Assembly: GCF_001678665.1 (NCBI RefSeq)
Contig: NZ_LZRP01000008.1
Location: 62,001-126,000 of the forward strand
Direction of reading: 5' to 3'
DNA: 64,000 bases
DNA from: Erythrobacter sp. QSSC1-22B
GTDB taxonomy: Bacteria > Pseudomonadota > Alphaproteobacteria > Sphingomonadales > Sphingomonadaceae
In this document: piece after piece, positions 28,684-37,675 of the stretch
Position numbering within the stretch: the first letter of the stretch is position 1
Layout: each line of letters begins with the position of its first letter
The notes under the pieces: generated by a model
The model's database searches: none
Told to the model about the DNA's origin: nothing
Seen by the model: the letters and a program-made list of their open reading frames with translations, nothing else
Position numbers and translations under genes: made by a program

Positions 28684-30522
28684 GTGAGTTCCATGGACGG
28701 TGCACAGATGAACGAAAGCGTTCCCCGCGAAGAATTCCAGCGTGCCAGCCGTGAAGGCGAGCCGCCCAAGGCGCGTTCGATCAGGCCGCTGTTCATGGTC
28801 TGGCGCGCCGCGCTGGCCTATCCGGGCTATCTCGCGCTGGCGTCGCTGGCGCTGCTGATCACCGCCGCTGCGACCCTGGCGATCCCCGCCGGGTTCAAGC
28901 TCATCATCGATCAGGGCTTTGCCGCAGGCGCCGATCCCGATGCGATCGGACGCTGGTTTCGCTACCTGCTGCTGATCGTGCTGGTGCTGGCGGGCGGCAC
29001 GGCGATGCGGTTCTATTTCGTCAGCTGGCTGGGCGAACGGGTGGTCGCGGATATCCGCCTCAGCACCCATCGCAACCTGATGCGTCTGGCGCCCGATTTC
29101 TACGAGGAGAACTCGCCCAAGGAAATCTCCAGCCGGATGACCAGCGATACCACGCTGATCGAACAGGTCGTGGGCACCACCGTCTCGGTGGCCTTGCGCA
29201 ACCTGCTGATGGCGATCGGCGGGACGACCTACATGTTCTATCTGGTCCCGCAGCTGACGCTGGGGCTGATCCTGATCATTCCGGCCATCGTCGTGCCGCT
29301 CACCTATTTCGGGCGGCGGTTGCGCACGGTCAGCCGCACCAGCCAGGACCGGGTGGCGGATATCGGCGCGATGGTCACCGAAGTGCTCTCGGCGATGAAG
29401 ATCGTCCAGGGTTTCAACCAGCAGGAGCGCGAAAGCGAACGGTTCGGCGGCGCGGTGGAGCAGACCTTCACCGTAGCCCGCCGCAGGATCCTGATCCGCG
29501 CGGCGATGACCTCGATCATCATCCTGTTCGTCTTTGGCGGGATTACCATCCTGATCTGGCGCGGCGCCACTGCGGTGGCCGAGGGCACGATCACGGGCGG
29601 GACCATCGCGGCATTCGTCCTGACCGCAGGGCTGGTCGCGGGCGCCTTCGGCTCGCTCACCGAAGTCTATGGCGACCTGCTGCGCGGGGCCGGCGCGGCG
29701 AGCCGGATCGCCGAGCTGCGGCACGAGCGCCCCACCGTCGCCGCGCCCGAACGGCCGCAGGCGTTGCCGGTACCGCCGCGCGGCAGCCTGTCGTTCCGCA
29801 ACGTCACCTTCCGTTACCCGACCCGCCCGGAAATCGCGGCGCTTGCCGATTTCACTCTCGAGGTCGAACCGGGCGAGACGGTGGCCATCGTCGGCCCCTC
29901 GGGAGCGGGCAAATCGACCATCTTCCAGCTCGCCGAGCGGTTCTACGACCCGCAGGCGGGCACAATCCGCCTCGATGGCGTGCCACTGACCAGCGCCGAT
30001 CCGTATGCGGTGCGCGAACGGATCGCGATGGTGCCGCAGGATGGCGTGCTGTTCAGCGCCAGCGCGCGCGACAACATCCGCTACGGTGCCTGGGATGCGA
30101 CCGAGGAAGATCTGTGGGAGGCCGCACGGGCGGCCAATGCGGCGCAATTCCTCGAAGCCCTGCCCGATGGGCTCGACACCTATCTTGGCGAGAACGGCAC
30201 GCGGCTGTCCGGCGGGCAGCAGCAGCGGCTCGCCATCGCCCGCGCGGTGTTGCGCAATGCGCCGATCCTGCTGCTCGACGAGGCAACCAGCGCGCTCGAT
30301 GCCGAAAGCGAGCGGCTGGTGCAGGATGCGCTCGATCATCTGATGCGCGACCGCACCACTTTGGTCATCGCCCACCGGCTCGCCACCATCCGCGCCGCCG
30401 ACCGCATCGTGGTGATGGAAGACGGCCGCATCGTCGAGCAGGGCACCCACGCCCAGCTTTCGGCCGGGGGTGGGCTCTATGCCCGTCTCGCGACGCTCCA
30501 GTTCGGGCTCGAAAGCGCCTGA
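28684..30522 (+). CDS. ABC exporter with fused membrane and ATPase domains (MsbA-like)
   Basis: The 612-residue half-transporter has six membrane helices in the first 340 residues. Its ATPase domain contains Walker A GPSGAGKST, the signature LSGGQQQR, Walker B ILLLDEATSALD and the switch His in IAHRLATIRAADR. It works as a homodimer or heterodimer. The substrate is not evident; the family includes lipid A flippases and multidrug exporters. The GTG at 28684 has GGGAG five bases upstream; ATG codons at 28693 and 28708 are alternatives. No partner gene is adjacent. Confidence 0.9.
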   Translation: MSSMDGAQMNESVPREEFQRASREGEPPKARSIRPLFMVWRAALAYPGYLALASLALLITAAATLAIPAGFKLIIDQGFAAGADPDAIGRWFRYLLLIVLVLAGGTAMRFYFVSWLGERVVADIRLSTHRNLMRLAPDFYEENSPKEISSRMTSDTTLIEQVVGTTVSVALRNLLMAIGGTTYMFYLVPQLTLGLILIIPAIVVPLTYFGRRLRTVSRTSQDRVADIGAMVTEVLSAMKIVQGFNQQERESERFGGAVEQTFTVARRRILIRAAMTSIIILFVFGGITILIWRGATAVAEGTITGGTIAAFVLTAGLVAGAFGSLTEVYGDLLRGAGAASRIAELRHERPTVAAPERPQALPVPPRGSLSFRNVTFRYPTRPEIAALADFTLEVEPGETVAIVGPSGAGKSTIFQLAERFYDPQAGTIRLDGVPLTSADPYAVRERIAMVPQDGVLFSASARDNIRYGAWDATEEDLWEAARAANAAQFLEALPDGLDTYLGENGTRLSGGQQQRLAIARAVLRNAPILLLDEATSALDAESERLVQDALDHLMRDRTTLVIAHRLATIRAADRIVVMEDGRIVEQGTHAQLSAGGGLYARLATLQFGLESA

Positions 30523-30659
30523 ACCAGCCAAGCGCTCGACGGGTGACTGAGCCTGCCCGACCAACAGATTTTGCGTTCGGACAGCCAACGGCTAGGCTCG
30601 GCGACACGGTCCGCGGCGCTGCATGCGCGCGGGCGGTCGCACTTTCTGGAGACTAACAG

Positions 30660-32810
30660 ATGATCCGTACCCTTCTCGCTGGTGGCGCCAGTGCCATCGC
30701 GCTTGCCGTGGCCGCACCGGCATTCGCCCAGACGCAGGACGAAACTGGCAGCGCCGCCGCCGCTGCCGAACCCGCCACTCCGACGATGAGCTTCGGCGAT
30801 TGGGGTTTCGATCCGGAATATCTCTCTGAAGATATCGATCCGGGCGACGACTTCTTCGGCTTCGCCAACCAGACCTGGCTCGACGCCAACCCGCTGCCGC
30901 CCGAATTCGGACGCTTCGGCGCGTTCAACCTGTTGCGCGAAAAGTCGACCGTGGATGTGAAGGCGCTGGTCGACGAGCTGGTGGCCAAGGACTCCGCCAC
31001 GTTGTCCGGCGACGAGCGCCGCATCGTCCAGGCCTATCAAACCTATATGGACACCGCCGCGATCGAGGCCGCCGGTCTCGCCCAGGCGCAGAGCTATCTC
31101 GACACCATCAAGGGCGCCGAGACTCTGGCCAGCCTGGTGACGGTGTGGAGCTCGCCGGGCTACGCCACTCCGCTGGGCGGCTATGTGACCGTCGATGCCA
31201 AGGAGCCGGATCGCTATTCGGCCCATATCGGTGCGGGCGGGCTCGGACTGCCCGATCGTGACTATTATCTCGACGAGACCGAGAAGGGCGTCGAAATCCA
31301 GCAGAAGTACCGCGACTATCTCGCCTTCCTGCTGGGCGAAGCGAGCTACGCCGAGCCCGCCGCGATGGCGCAGGCGGTCTATGATTTCGAGGACCGGATC
31401 GCGCGCACTGTTTCCTGGGACCGGGCGGTGCGCCGCAATCGCGACCTGACCTACAATGCCGTCACCCCTGCGGAATTGGGCGAGATGGCGGGCGGCTTCC
31501 CCGTCGCCGCAATGCTCGAAACCACCGGTTTCGCCGCAACCGACCGCTTCGTCATCGGCGATCTGCCGCCGACCCCTGAGGAGGCGGAACGGCTCGGCCT
31601 GACCGAGGAGGTGCTCGCCAAGATCGGCGGCGGCACGCCCGCGATGATGCGCTTGCTGGTCGATACGCCGGTGGAAGTGCTGCAGGCCTGGACGGTCAAG
31701 GAGTTCCTCGAGAACAACGCCGCGATCCTGCCAAGCCGCTTCGACGAGGCTGATTTCGCCTTCTTCGGCCAGACCCTGCAGGGAACGCCCGAGCAGCGCG
31801 CCCGCTGGAAGCGCGCCATCGGCGAGACCGAAGGGCTGATGGGCGAACTGCTCGGCAAGAGCTATGTCGCGCGCTATTTCCCGCCCGAGAACAAGGCGGC
31901 GATGGACGAGCTCGTCGCCAATCTCCGGATCGCGGTCGCGCAGTCGATCGACGATATCGAGTGGATGGGTGACGAGACCAAGGTGCAGGCGCTCGCCAAG
32001 CTCGACAGCTTCGATCCCAAGATCGGCTATCGCGAGAATCTGGAAACCTACGAGGGCCTCGAGATTACCCTGGGCGATCCGCTCGCCAACCGCATGGCGG
32101 CGGCCAAGTGGCAGTGGCAGGACAATCTGGCCAAGCTGGGCGGTCCGATCGACCGGACCGAGTGGTTCATGCTGCCGCAGACGGTCAACGCCTATTACAA
32201 TGCGACCAAGAACGAGATCGTCTTCCCCGCTGCCATCCTGCAGCTGCCCTTCTTCGCATTGAGCGCGGATCCGGCGGTGAATTACGGCGCGATCGGCGGG
32301 GTGATCGGTCACGAGATCGGCCACGGCTTCGACGATCAGGGTTCGAAATATGACAGCACCGGAATGCTGCGCGATTGGTGGACCGATGCCGATCGCGCTG
32401 CCTTCGACGAGCGCGGCACCGCGCTGGTCGAGCAGTATGACGCCTTCTGTCCGCTCGATGAGGGCGAGACCTGCGTCAATGGACGGCTGACGCTGGGTGA
32501 GAATATCGGCGATCTGGGTGGCCTCAGCCTCGCCTATCGCGCCTACAAGATCGCGACCGAGGGCAAGGACGTGCCGGTGATCGACGGGCTGACCGGCGAT
32601 CAGCGCTTCTTCCTCGCCTGGGCGCAGGTATGGCGCTCGGCGCAGCGCGAGGAGACCGCGCGCCAGCGGCTGCGCACCGACAGCCACAGCCCGGAAGAGT
32701 TCCGCACCAACGGCGTCGTGCGCAATATGGATGCCTGGTACGAGGCCTTCGGCGTGACCCCGCAGGACGAACTCTACCTGCCGCCGGAAGAACGCATCAC
32801 CATCTGGTAA
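30660..32810 (+). CDS. M13-family zinc metallopeptidase
   Basis: The 716-residue protein has a signal peptide (IALAVAAPAFA) and the neprilysin-type layout: N-terminal PGDDFFGFANQTWLD, zinc ligands HEIGH at 551-555 and the third ligand Glu614 in GENIGDLGG. The substrate-binding NAYYN and the C-terminal region RTNGVVRNMDAWYEAFGV are typical. It should act on peptides in the periplasm or at the cell surface. GGAG precedes the ATG, and a terminator hairpin follows. Confidence 0.93.
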   Translation: MIRTLLAGGASAIALAVAAPAFAQTQDETGSAAAAAEPATPTMSFGDWGFDPEYLSEDIDPGDDFFGFANQTWLDANPLPPEFGRFGAFNLLREKSTVDVKALVDELVAKDSATLSGDERRIVQAYQTYMDTAAIEAAGLAQAQSYLDTIKGAETLASLVTVWSSPGYATPLGGYVTVDAKEPDRYSAHIGAGGLGLPDRDYYLDETEKGVEIQQKYRDYLAFLLGEASYAEPAAMAQAVYDFEDRIARTVSWDRAVRRNRDLTYNAVTPAELGEMAGGFPVAAMLETTGFAATDRFVIGDLPPTPEEAERLGLTEEVLAKIGGGTPAMMRLLVDTPVEVLQAWTVKEFLENNAAILPSRFDEADFAFFGQTLQGTPEQRARWKRAIGETEGLMGELLGKSYVARYFPPENKAAMDELVANLRIAVAQSIDDIEWMGDETKVQALAKLDSFDPKIGYRENLETYEGLEITLGDPLANRMAAAKWQWQDNLAKLGGPIDRTEWFMLPQTVNAYYNATKNEIVFPAAILQLPFFALSADPAVNYGAIGGVIGHEIGHGFDDQGSKYDSTGMLRDWWTDADRAAFDERGTALVEQYDAFCPLDEGETCVNGRLTLGENIGDLGGLSLAYRAYKIATEGKDVPVIDGLTGDQRFFLAWAQVWRSAQREETARQRLRTDSHSPEEFRTNGVVRNMDAWYEAFGVTPQDELYLPPEERITIW

Positions 32811-32828
32811 GCGCGCGCGGCGACGAGC

Positions 32829-32849
32829 GGATCGCGCGGTGCGCGATCC
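32829..32849 (+). repeat. Hairpin after the M13 peptidase gene
   Basis: GGATCGCGC and GCGCGATCC form a perfect 9-bp stem with a GGT loop. It lies 11 bases ahead of the terminator and may stabilise the transcript end. Confidence 0.5.
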
Positions 32850-32859
32850 TGAAAGCAAA

Positions 32860-32896
32860 AAAGGGGGTGCCGGTCGCTTGACTTGGCACCCCCTTT
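32860..32896 (+). terminator. Terminator after the M13 peptidase gene
   Basis: AAAGGGGGTGCC pairs perfectly with GGCACCCCCTTT over 12 bp around a 13-base loop, followed by CTTC. uppP starts 18 bases later, so the hairpin lies in the uppP leader. Confidence 0.7.
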
Positions 32897-32914
32897 CTTC
32901 ATGGCGCCACAACC

Positions 32915-33721
32915 ATGGACAACACACTCACCGCCATCCTGCTCGGCATCCTCGAAGGCCTGACCGAGTTCCTTCCGGTCAGCTCGACCGGACATCTGAT
33001 TCTCGCGCAGGCATGGTTCGGTTATGACCCCGACCAGTGGCAGCAGTTCAACATCGTGATCCAGCTCGGCGCGATCCTGGCGGTGGTGGTCAGCTATCGG
33101 GAGCTGTTCTGGAAGATGGGTACCGGCCTGCTGCGGCGGGATACCGAATCGGTGCGCTTCACCCGCAACATCTTCCTCGGGTTCCTCCCCGCCGCGTTCA
33201 TCGGGCTGCTGGCCAAGGATGCGATCGACGTGATGCTCGGCGCGCCGCTGGTGGTCGCGGTGGCGCTGGTGGTCGGAGGCGTGCTGATCCTCGTCCTGGA
33301 ACGGATTATTCCGGAGCGCGAGGACAAGGGCGTCGCGGCGCTTTCGGCCAAGACCGCGCTGACGATCGGGCTGGTTCAGTGTCTCGCGATGATCCCCGGC
33401 ACCAGTCGCTCGGCATCGTCGATCCTGGGGGCGCTGGCGATGGGCGTGGGCCGCAAGACCGCGGCCGAATTCTCCTTCTTCCTCGCGGTGCCGACCATGC
33501 TCGGCGCCGCGACGGTCAAGATCCTCGACGACCCCGCGCTGCTCGCGGGCGAGGCGACGATCGGCTGGAGCGAGATCGCGCTTGGCTTCACCGCCGCCTT
33601 CCTGGTGGCGCTGGTGATCATCCGCGCCTTCGTCGCCTTCGTCAGCAAGCACGGTTTCTCGCCGTTTGCCTGGTACCGGATCGTGATCGGCAGCGCCTTC
33701 ATCTACTGGCTGATGGCCTGA
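32915..33721 (+). CDS. uppP: Undecaprenyl-diphosphate phosphatase
   Basis: The 268-residue integral membrane protein carries the BacA/UppP motifs EGLTEFLPVSSTGHLIL (about 11-27) and PGTSRSASSILGALAMG. It recycles the undecaprenyl carrier for peptidoglycan and O-antigen synthesis and contributes to bacitracin tolerance. About eight hydrophobic segments are present and the length is normal. Confidence 0.95.
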   Translation: MDNTLTAILLGILEGLTEFLPVSSTGHLILAQAWFGYDPDQWQQFNIVIQLGAILAVVVSYRELFWKMGTGLLRRDTESVRFTRNIFLGFLPAAFIGLLAKDAIDVMLGAPLVVAVALVVGGVLILVLERIIPEREDKGVAALSAKTALTIGLVQCLAMIPGTSRSASSILGALAMGVGRKTAAEFSFFLAVPTMLGAATVKILDDPALLAGEATIGWSEIALGFTAAFLVALVIIRAFVAFVSKHGFSPFAWYRIVIGSAFIYWLMA

Positions 33722-33874
33722 CAGGCGCCAGCGCGGACCGAGCATTTCGCGAACGGTTCGTCGCAATCATGGCCGAATCAAGGCCATAAGGCTTGCAACG
33801 CGGTGTCATCTGTCGCAGTGGAGGGCACGAGCCGAATCCGCGTTGCGGACCGCTCAAAATCAAGGGGAAATATC

Positions 33875-34135
33875 ATGAAGAGCATTTTCAAGACCTCGAT
33901 GGTCGTTTCGGTCGCCGCCCTCAGCCTGGGCCTCGCCGGTTGCGACAGCGCCGCCGAAGACCAGATGGAAGCTGAAGCCGACGTTGTCGACGCTCAGGCC
34001 GACGTGATCGAAGAAGAAGCCGATCTCGCCGCCGAGCAGGGCATGGAAGGCGAAGAAGAAATGCTGGATCAGGAAGCCGACGCGGTCGAAGACCAGGCTG
34101 ACATGATCGACGATCAGGCCGGCGAAGTCGAATAA
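33875..34135 (+). CDS. Small acidic lipoprotein with heptad-like repeats
   Basis: The 86-residue product has a lipobox LAGC (Cys23). The mature part is made almost only of Glu, Asp, Ala, Gln and Val with repeating units such as EADVVDAQADVIEEEADLAA. This pattern suggests a negatively charged helix or coiled coil. No family is recognised. It shares the string MEAEAD after the lipid anchor with the lipoprotein at 39116-39433. AAGGGGAAA precedes the ATG at 33875, and a strong terminator follows, so it is transcribed alone. Confidence 0.8.
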   Translation: MKSIFKTSMVVSVAALSLGLAGCDSAAEDQMEAEADVVDAQADVIEEEADLAAEQGMEGEEEMLDQEADAVEDQADMIDDQAGEVE

Positions 34136-34157
34136 TCCTGGTTTAATCTAGGTTAGG

Positions 34158-34191
34158 AAAACCGGCTCCGGATCGCTTCGGAGCCGGTTTT
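34158..34191. terminator. Bidirectional intrinsic terminator
   Basis: AAAACCGGCTCCG (34158-34170) pairs with CGGAGCCGGTTTT (34179-34191) over 13 bp and runs into TTTTTTC on the plus strand. It separates the acidic lipoprotein gene from convergent phhA. Confidence 0.85.
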
Positions 34192-34201
34192 TTCTTGCCC
34201 G

Positions 34202-35140
34202 TCAGACCGGTGCGGCGCCGCTCCCGCGCCCGCCGCGCAGGAGATATTCCTGCGTGCCACGGTTGAGCACATTGTCGACATCGATCACCGCCGAATTGGC
34301 GTAGGTGAAGGCGGGCGGCAGGTTGCGATAGAGACGGTCGAAATCGCGCTCCACCGTCTGGCGGTAGAGATCCTCGAAGCTCTCGATCACGAAATAGGTC
34401 GGCTGCAGATCGCTGATCACGTAATCGGTGCGCATCACCCGGTCGACGTTGAGCATGATGCGGTTGGGGCTCTTCGCCTGGGTGGCATAGACGACCTCGG
34501 TCGGGCCCGAGAGGATCCCCGCGCCATAGGCCTTGATGCCATCGGCTTCCTCGATCAGCCCGAACTCCACCGTATACCAGTAGAGCGCACCGAGCGCTTT
34601 CAAGCGGTTGTAGCGCATCGCCTTCCACCCGGCCTTGCCGTATTCCTGCATATAGTCGGCAAAGGTTGGATCGGTGAGCATCGGCACATGCCCGAAGACA
34701 TCGTGGAAGACATCGGGCTCCTGGATATAGTCGAAGGTCTCGCGCGTGCGGATGAAATTGCCCGCCGGGAAACGGCGGTTGGCGAGGTGCCAGAAGAACA
34801 CGTGATCGGGGATCAGCATGGGTACGGGTACGACGCTCCAGCCCGTGAGCTTGCCCAGATCCGCGCTCATCGCCGCGAAATCAGGGACTCCGCCCTTGCC
34901 CAGATCGAGCTTGTCGAGCCCCGCCATAAAGGCGCTCGCAGCGCGGCCGGGGAGGACCTCCATCTGGCGGGAGAAGAGATCGTCCCAGATCGCATCGTCT
35001 TGCGACGTGTAATCGGTCTGCTTGGGCTCGAGCCAGTCCTCACCGAGATGTTCGGGTCGCCGCAGCGGTGCGGTGAAGACCTCCTCAGGCATCTCGGGAA
35101 GGCGGCTGAAATCCTGTTCTTTGATCGCGGTTGTGGCCAT
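34202..35140 (-). CDS. phhA: Phenylalanine 4-monooxygenase
   Basis: The 312-residue enzyme hydroxylates phenylalanine to tyrosine using tetrahydropterin and iron. The iron ligands are visible: His146 and His151 in DVFHDVFGHVPML, and Glu192 in YWYTVEFGL. The single catalytic domain without the eukaryotic regulatory ACT domain is standard for bacteria. A tail of about 25 residues (YLLRGGRGSGAAPV) extends past the domain. No pterin-recycling gene is adjacent. Confidence 0.95.
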   Translation of the reverse strand: MATTAIKEQDFSRLPEMPEEVFTAPLRRPEHLGEDWLEPKQTDYTSQDDAIWDDLFSRQMEVLPGRAASAFMAGLDKLDLGKGGVPDFAAMSADLGKLTGWSVVPVPMLIPDHVFFWHLANRRFPAGNFIRTRETFDYIQEPDVFHDVFGHVPMLTDPTFADYMQEYGKAGWKAMRYNRLKALGALYWYTVEFGLIEEADGIKAYGAGILSGPTEVVYATQAKSPNRIMLNVDRVMRTDYVISDLQPTYFVIESFEDLYRQTVERDFDRLYRNLPPAFTYANSAVIDVDNVLNRGTQEYLLRGGRGSGAAPV

Positions 35141-35172
35141 GCGCCCTATCTAGCGATTACCGGGGCCGCTTA

Positions 35173-35211
35173 CAAATCAGGCGGCCAAATCAGGTGGCCA
35201 AATCAAGCGGC
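35173..35211. repeat. 13-bp tandem repeat, three copies
   Basis: CAAATCAGGCGGC, CAAATCAGGTGGC and CAAATCAAGCGGC follow one another without gaps. The third copy covers the stop codon and last codons of the thiolase gene. Confidence 0.75.
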
Positions 35212-36426
35212 GCGTTCGAACACTGCCGCCATGCCCTGCCCACCGCCGATGCACATCGTCTCCAGGCCGTAGCGGACCTCGCGGCGCTGCATCTCATGCG
35301 CCATATCGGCAAGAATGCGCAGCCCGGTCGCGCCGATGGGGTGGCCGAGCGAGATGCCCGAGCCGTTGACGTTGAGGATGTCGCGGCGGGAATCGTCCTC
35401 GCTCCAGCCCCAGCCCTTGAGCACCGCGAGCACTTGCGGCGCGAAGGCTTCGTTCAGTTCGACCAGCCCGATATCTTCCCAGCCCATCCCGGTGCGCGCG
35501 AACAGCCGCTCGACCGCGGGGACCGGGCCGATCCCCATCCGGCTCGGGTCGCAACCCGCCGCGCTCCAGCTGTGGAACCACAGGATCGGCTCGAGCCCGA
35601 GTTCCTCCACCTTGTCCTCGGCCACTACCAGGCAGGCGGCGGCAGCGTCGTTCTGCTGGCTGGCGTTGCCCGCAGTGACGATCGCTGCGGGATCGCGCTT
35701 GCCATCGATGGCGCGCAAGGCCCCCAGAGATTCTAGATCCGCATCGGCGCGAAAGCCTTCGTCCTGCGCGAACACCAGCGGATCGCCGCGGCGCTGCGGG
35801 ATTTCGACCGGCACCAGTTGCTCGTCGAACCGGCCTGCTTCCCATGCGGCGGCCGCGTTGCGGTGCGAGCGGACCGCAAATTCATCTGCCGCCTCGCGCG
35901 AGATATCGTAATCCTTCGCGAGGTTCTCGGCGGTCTCGATCATCCCGCTGATCACCCCGAAGCGCTCGATCGGCTGGCTCATCAGCCGTCCGCGCGTCAG
36001 GCGGTCCCACAACTGGAGATCGCCCATTCGAGCGCCATGGCGCGCCGCCGTGGTGTAGTGTTCGACATTCGACATGCTCTCGACCCCGCCGGCGAGCACG
36101 CAATCCGCGACGCCGGTCTGGACCATCATCGCCGCGGTCGCGACCGCTTGCAGCCCTGAGCCGCAACGCCGGTCGAGCTGGAAACCGGGCACCTCGATCG
36201 GCATGCCTGCAGCGAGCCAGCTCCAGCGCCCGATCGCGGGGGCCTCGCCGCTGCCATAGCCCTGGCTGAAGACGACATCGTCGACGCGGGCGGGATCGAC
36301 GCCGCTGCGCTCGACCAGCGCCTTGATGATGATCGCGCCCAGCGCACCCGCCTCGAGCGGGGCGAGCGTGCCGAGGAACTTGCCCACCGGGGTGCGGAGC
36401 GGCTTGCAGATGGCGACTTTTCTCAT
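35203..36426 (-). CDS. Acetyl-CoA C-acyltransferase (thiolase)
   Basis: The 407-residue thiolase has Cys88 in DRRCGSGLQAV, NEAFAP, His in GSGISLGHPIGATGLR and the second Cys in TMCIGGGQGMA. It probably cleaves 3-ketoacyl-CoA in fatty-acid or branched-acid degradation. It is the last gene of an operon with the CoA-transferase (11 bases upstream) and acyl-CoA dehydrogenase. Its last codons overlap a 13-bp tandem repeat. Confidence 0.92.
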   Translation of the reverse strand: MRKVAICKPLRTPVGKFLGTLAPLEAGALGAIIIKALVERSGVDPARVDDVVFSQGYGSGEAPAIGRWSWLAAGMPIEVPGFQLDRRCGSGLQAVATAAMMVQTGVADCVLAGGVESMSNVEHYTTAARHGARMGDLQLWDRLTRGRLMSQPIERFGVISGMIETAENLAKDYDISREAADEFAVRSHRNAAAAWEAGRFDEQLVPVEIPQRRGDPLVFAQDEGFRADADLESLGALRAIDGKRDPAAIVTAGNASQQNDAAAACLVVAEDKVEELGLEPILWFHSWSAAGCDPSRMGIGPVPAVERLFARTGMGWEDIGLVELNEAFAPQVLAVLKGWGWSEDDSRRDILNVNGSGISLGHPIGATGLRILADMAHEMQRREVRYGLETMCIGGGQGMAAVFERAA

Positions 36427-36437
36427 GGGATTACCTT

Positions 36438-37673
36438 TTATCGATCCGAAAGGCGGGCGATGTCGCGATCGACCAGATCGCCGATCGCGCCCGAGGACAG
36501 GCCGAGCCGTTCGGCCAGCACCTGCTCGGTGTGTTCGCCCAGAAAGGGAGCGGCGGCGGGTTCGCCCGCTTCCTCGCCCGGCAGGTTGGCGAAGCTGCGC
36601 GGCGCGGGATAGGCGAAGCCGCTGGGGTTTGCACTGGTCTGTGCGAACAGCGGATTGTCCGCGACCAGCACCGGGTCGTTCGCGGCTTCATAGGCGGTAC
36701 GATAGCGTTCGAAAGTTGTGCCTTCGGCGGCCATCCGGGTTTCGAGCTCGGCGTAATCCATGCCATCGGCGACCGACTGGAATAGCTCGAACAGCGCCTG
36801 TCGGTGTTCGAAGCGCGGGCGGTCGCCATCGGCGAAGCGGACCCCGAGCCGCTGTTCGAGTTCGGCGATCGGCGCCTCGATGGCGAAGGCGCGGATGAGA
36901 CCGTCCCATTGCTTGGCGGTCAGCGCCGCGACCATGAAGCGCACCCCGTCGCGGCTGCGGAAATCGCGGCCGAAGGCGCCCCAGATGGCGTTGCCGAGCC
37001 GCTCGCGGTCGCCGCCGCGATAGAGCATTTCCGCCATCGCGCCCGAATTGGCCAGCGTACCGATCGCGACATCGCCCAAGGGCACGCGCAGCTCGTTGCC
37101 CTGCCCGGTCGCATCGCGGTGGCGCAGCGCCGCGAGCAGCGCAAAGGCGCAATAGGCCCCGGTGATGAAATCCCACGCAGGCAACACCTGATTGACCGGC
37201 GGAGCGGTGGCCTGATCCCAGTCATCCGGACCGCACATGAGCGGATACCCGCTCGCGGCGTTGACGGTGAAATCCATCGCCTGGCGCCCATCGTGCCAGC
37301 CCATGATCCGTACGCTGACCAGCTCGGGCGCGCCCTCGGGCCGCCCCGCGCTCATCGCCGCATGGCTGAGGAAGCTCTGCTCGGGCAGGTTGGTGATGAC
37401 ATTGCCGGTCGTCCCCGCGAGCGTCACCAGCAGCTCGCGCCCTTCCGCGCTGCGCAGATCGAGCGCGACCGATTTCTTCGCCCGGTTGAGGTTCTCCCAG
37501 CTGAGCGAGCGGCCTTCCTTGGTCAGCATGTAGCGGTCGTAATCGAGCCCGCCCGCCTTGTGATCGACGCGGATCACCTCTGCGCCCATTTGCGCGCAAT
37601 AGAGCCCGGCGGTGGGCGAGGCGACGAAGCTCGAGGCTTCGACGATCGAGAGTCCCTTGAGGAGTCCGTACAC
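36438..37673 (-). CDS. CaiB/BaiF family (class III) CoA-transferase
   Basis: The 411-residue protein starts with YGLLKGLSIVEASSFVASP and contains the family's CoA-binding region (LNRAKKSVALDLRSAEGREL) and the catalytic-Asp region PAWDFITGAYCAFALLAAL. Class III enzymes move CoA between organic acids through an aspartyl-CoA thioester. The start is a GTG at 37671-37673, two bases after the acyl-CoA dehydrogenase stop (TAGGCGTG), so the two are translationally coupled. Substrates are unknown; the neighbours imply activation of an acid for beta-oxidation. Confidence 0.88.
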   Translation of the reverse strand: MYGLLKGLSIVEASSFVASPTAGLYCAQMGAEVIRVDHKAGGLDYDRYMLTKEGRSLSWENLNRAKKSVALDLRSAEGRELLVTLAGTTGNVITNLPEQSFLSHAAMSAGRPEGAPELVSVRIMGWHDGRQAMDFTVNAASGYPLMCGPDDWDQATAPPVNQVLPAWDFITGAYCAFALLAALRHRDATGQGNELRVPLGDVAIGTLANSGAMAEMLYRGGDRERLGNAIWGAFGRDFRSRDGVRFMVAALTAKQWDGLIRAFAIEAPIAELEQRLGVRFADGDRPRFEHRQALFELFQSVADGMDYAELETRMAAEGTTFERYRTAYEAANDPVLVADNPLFAQTSANPSGFAYPAPRSFANLPGEEAGEPAAAPFLGEHTEQVLAERLGLSSGAIGDLVDRDIARLSDR

Positions 37674-37675
37674 GC

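Noticed and set aside
28627-32927. Long minus-strand frames opposite the ABC exporter and the M13 peptidase
   Set aside because: They are antisense shadows; the plus-strand genes carry intact Walker and HEIGH motifs.
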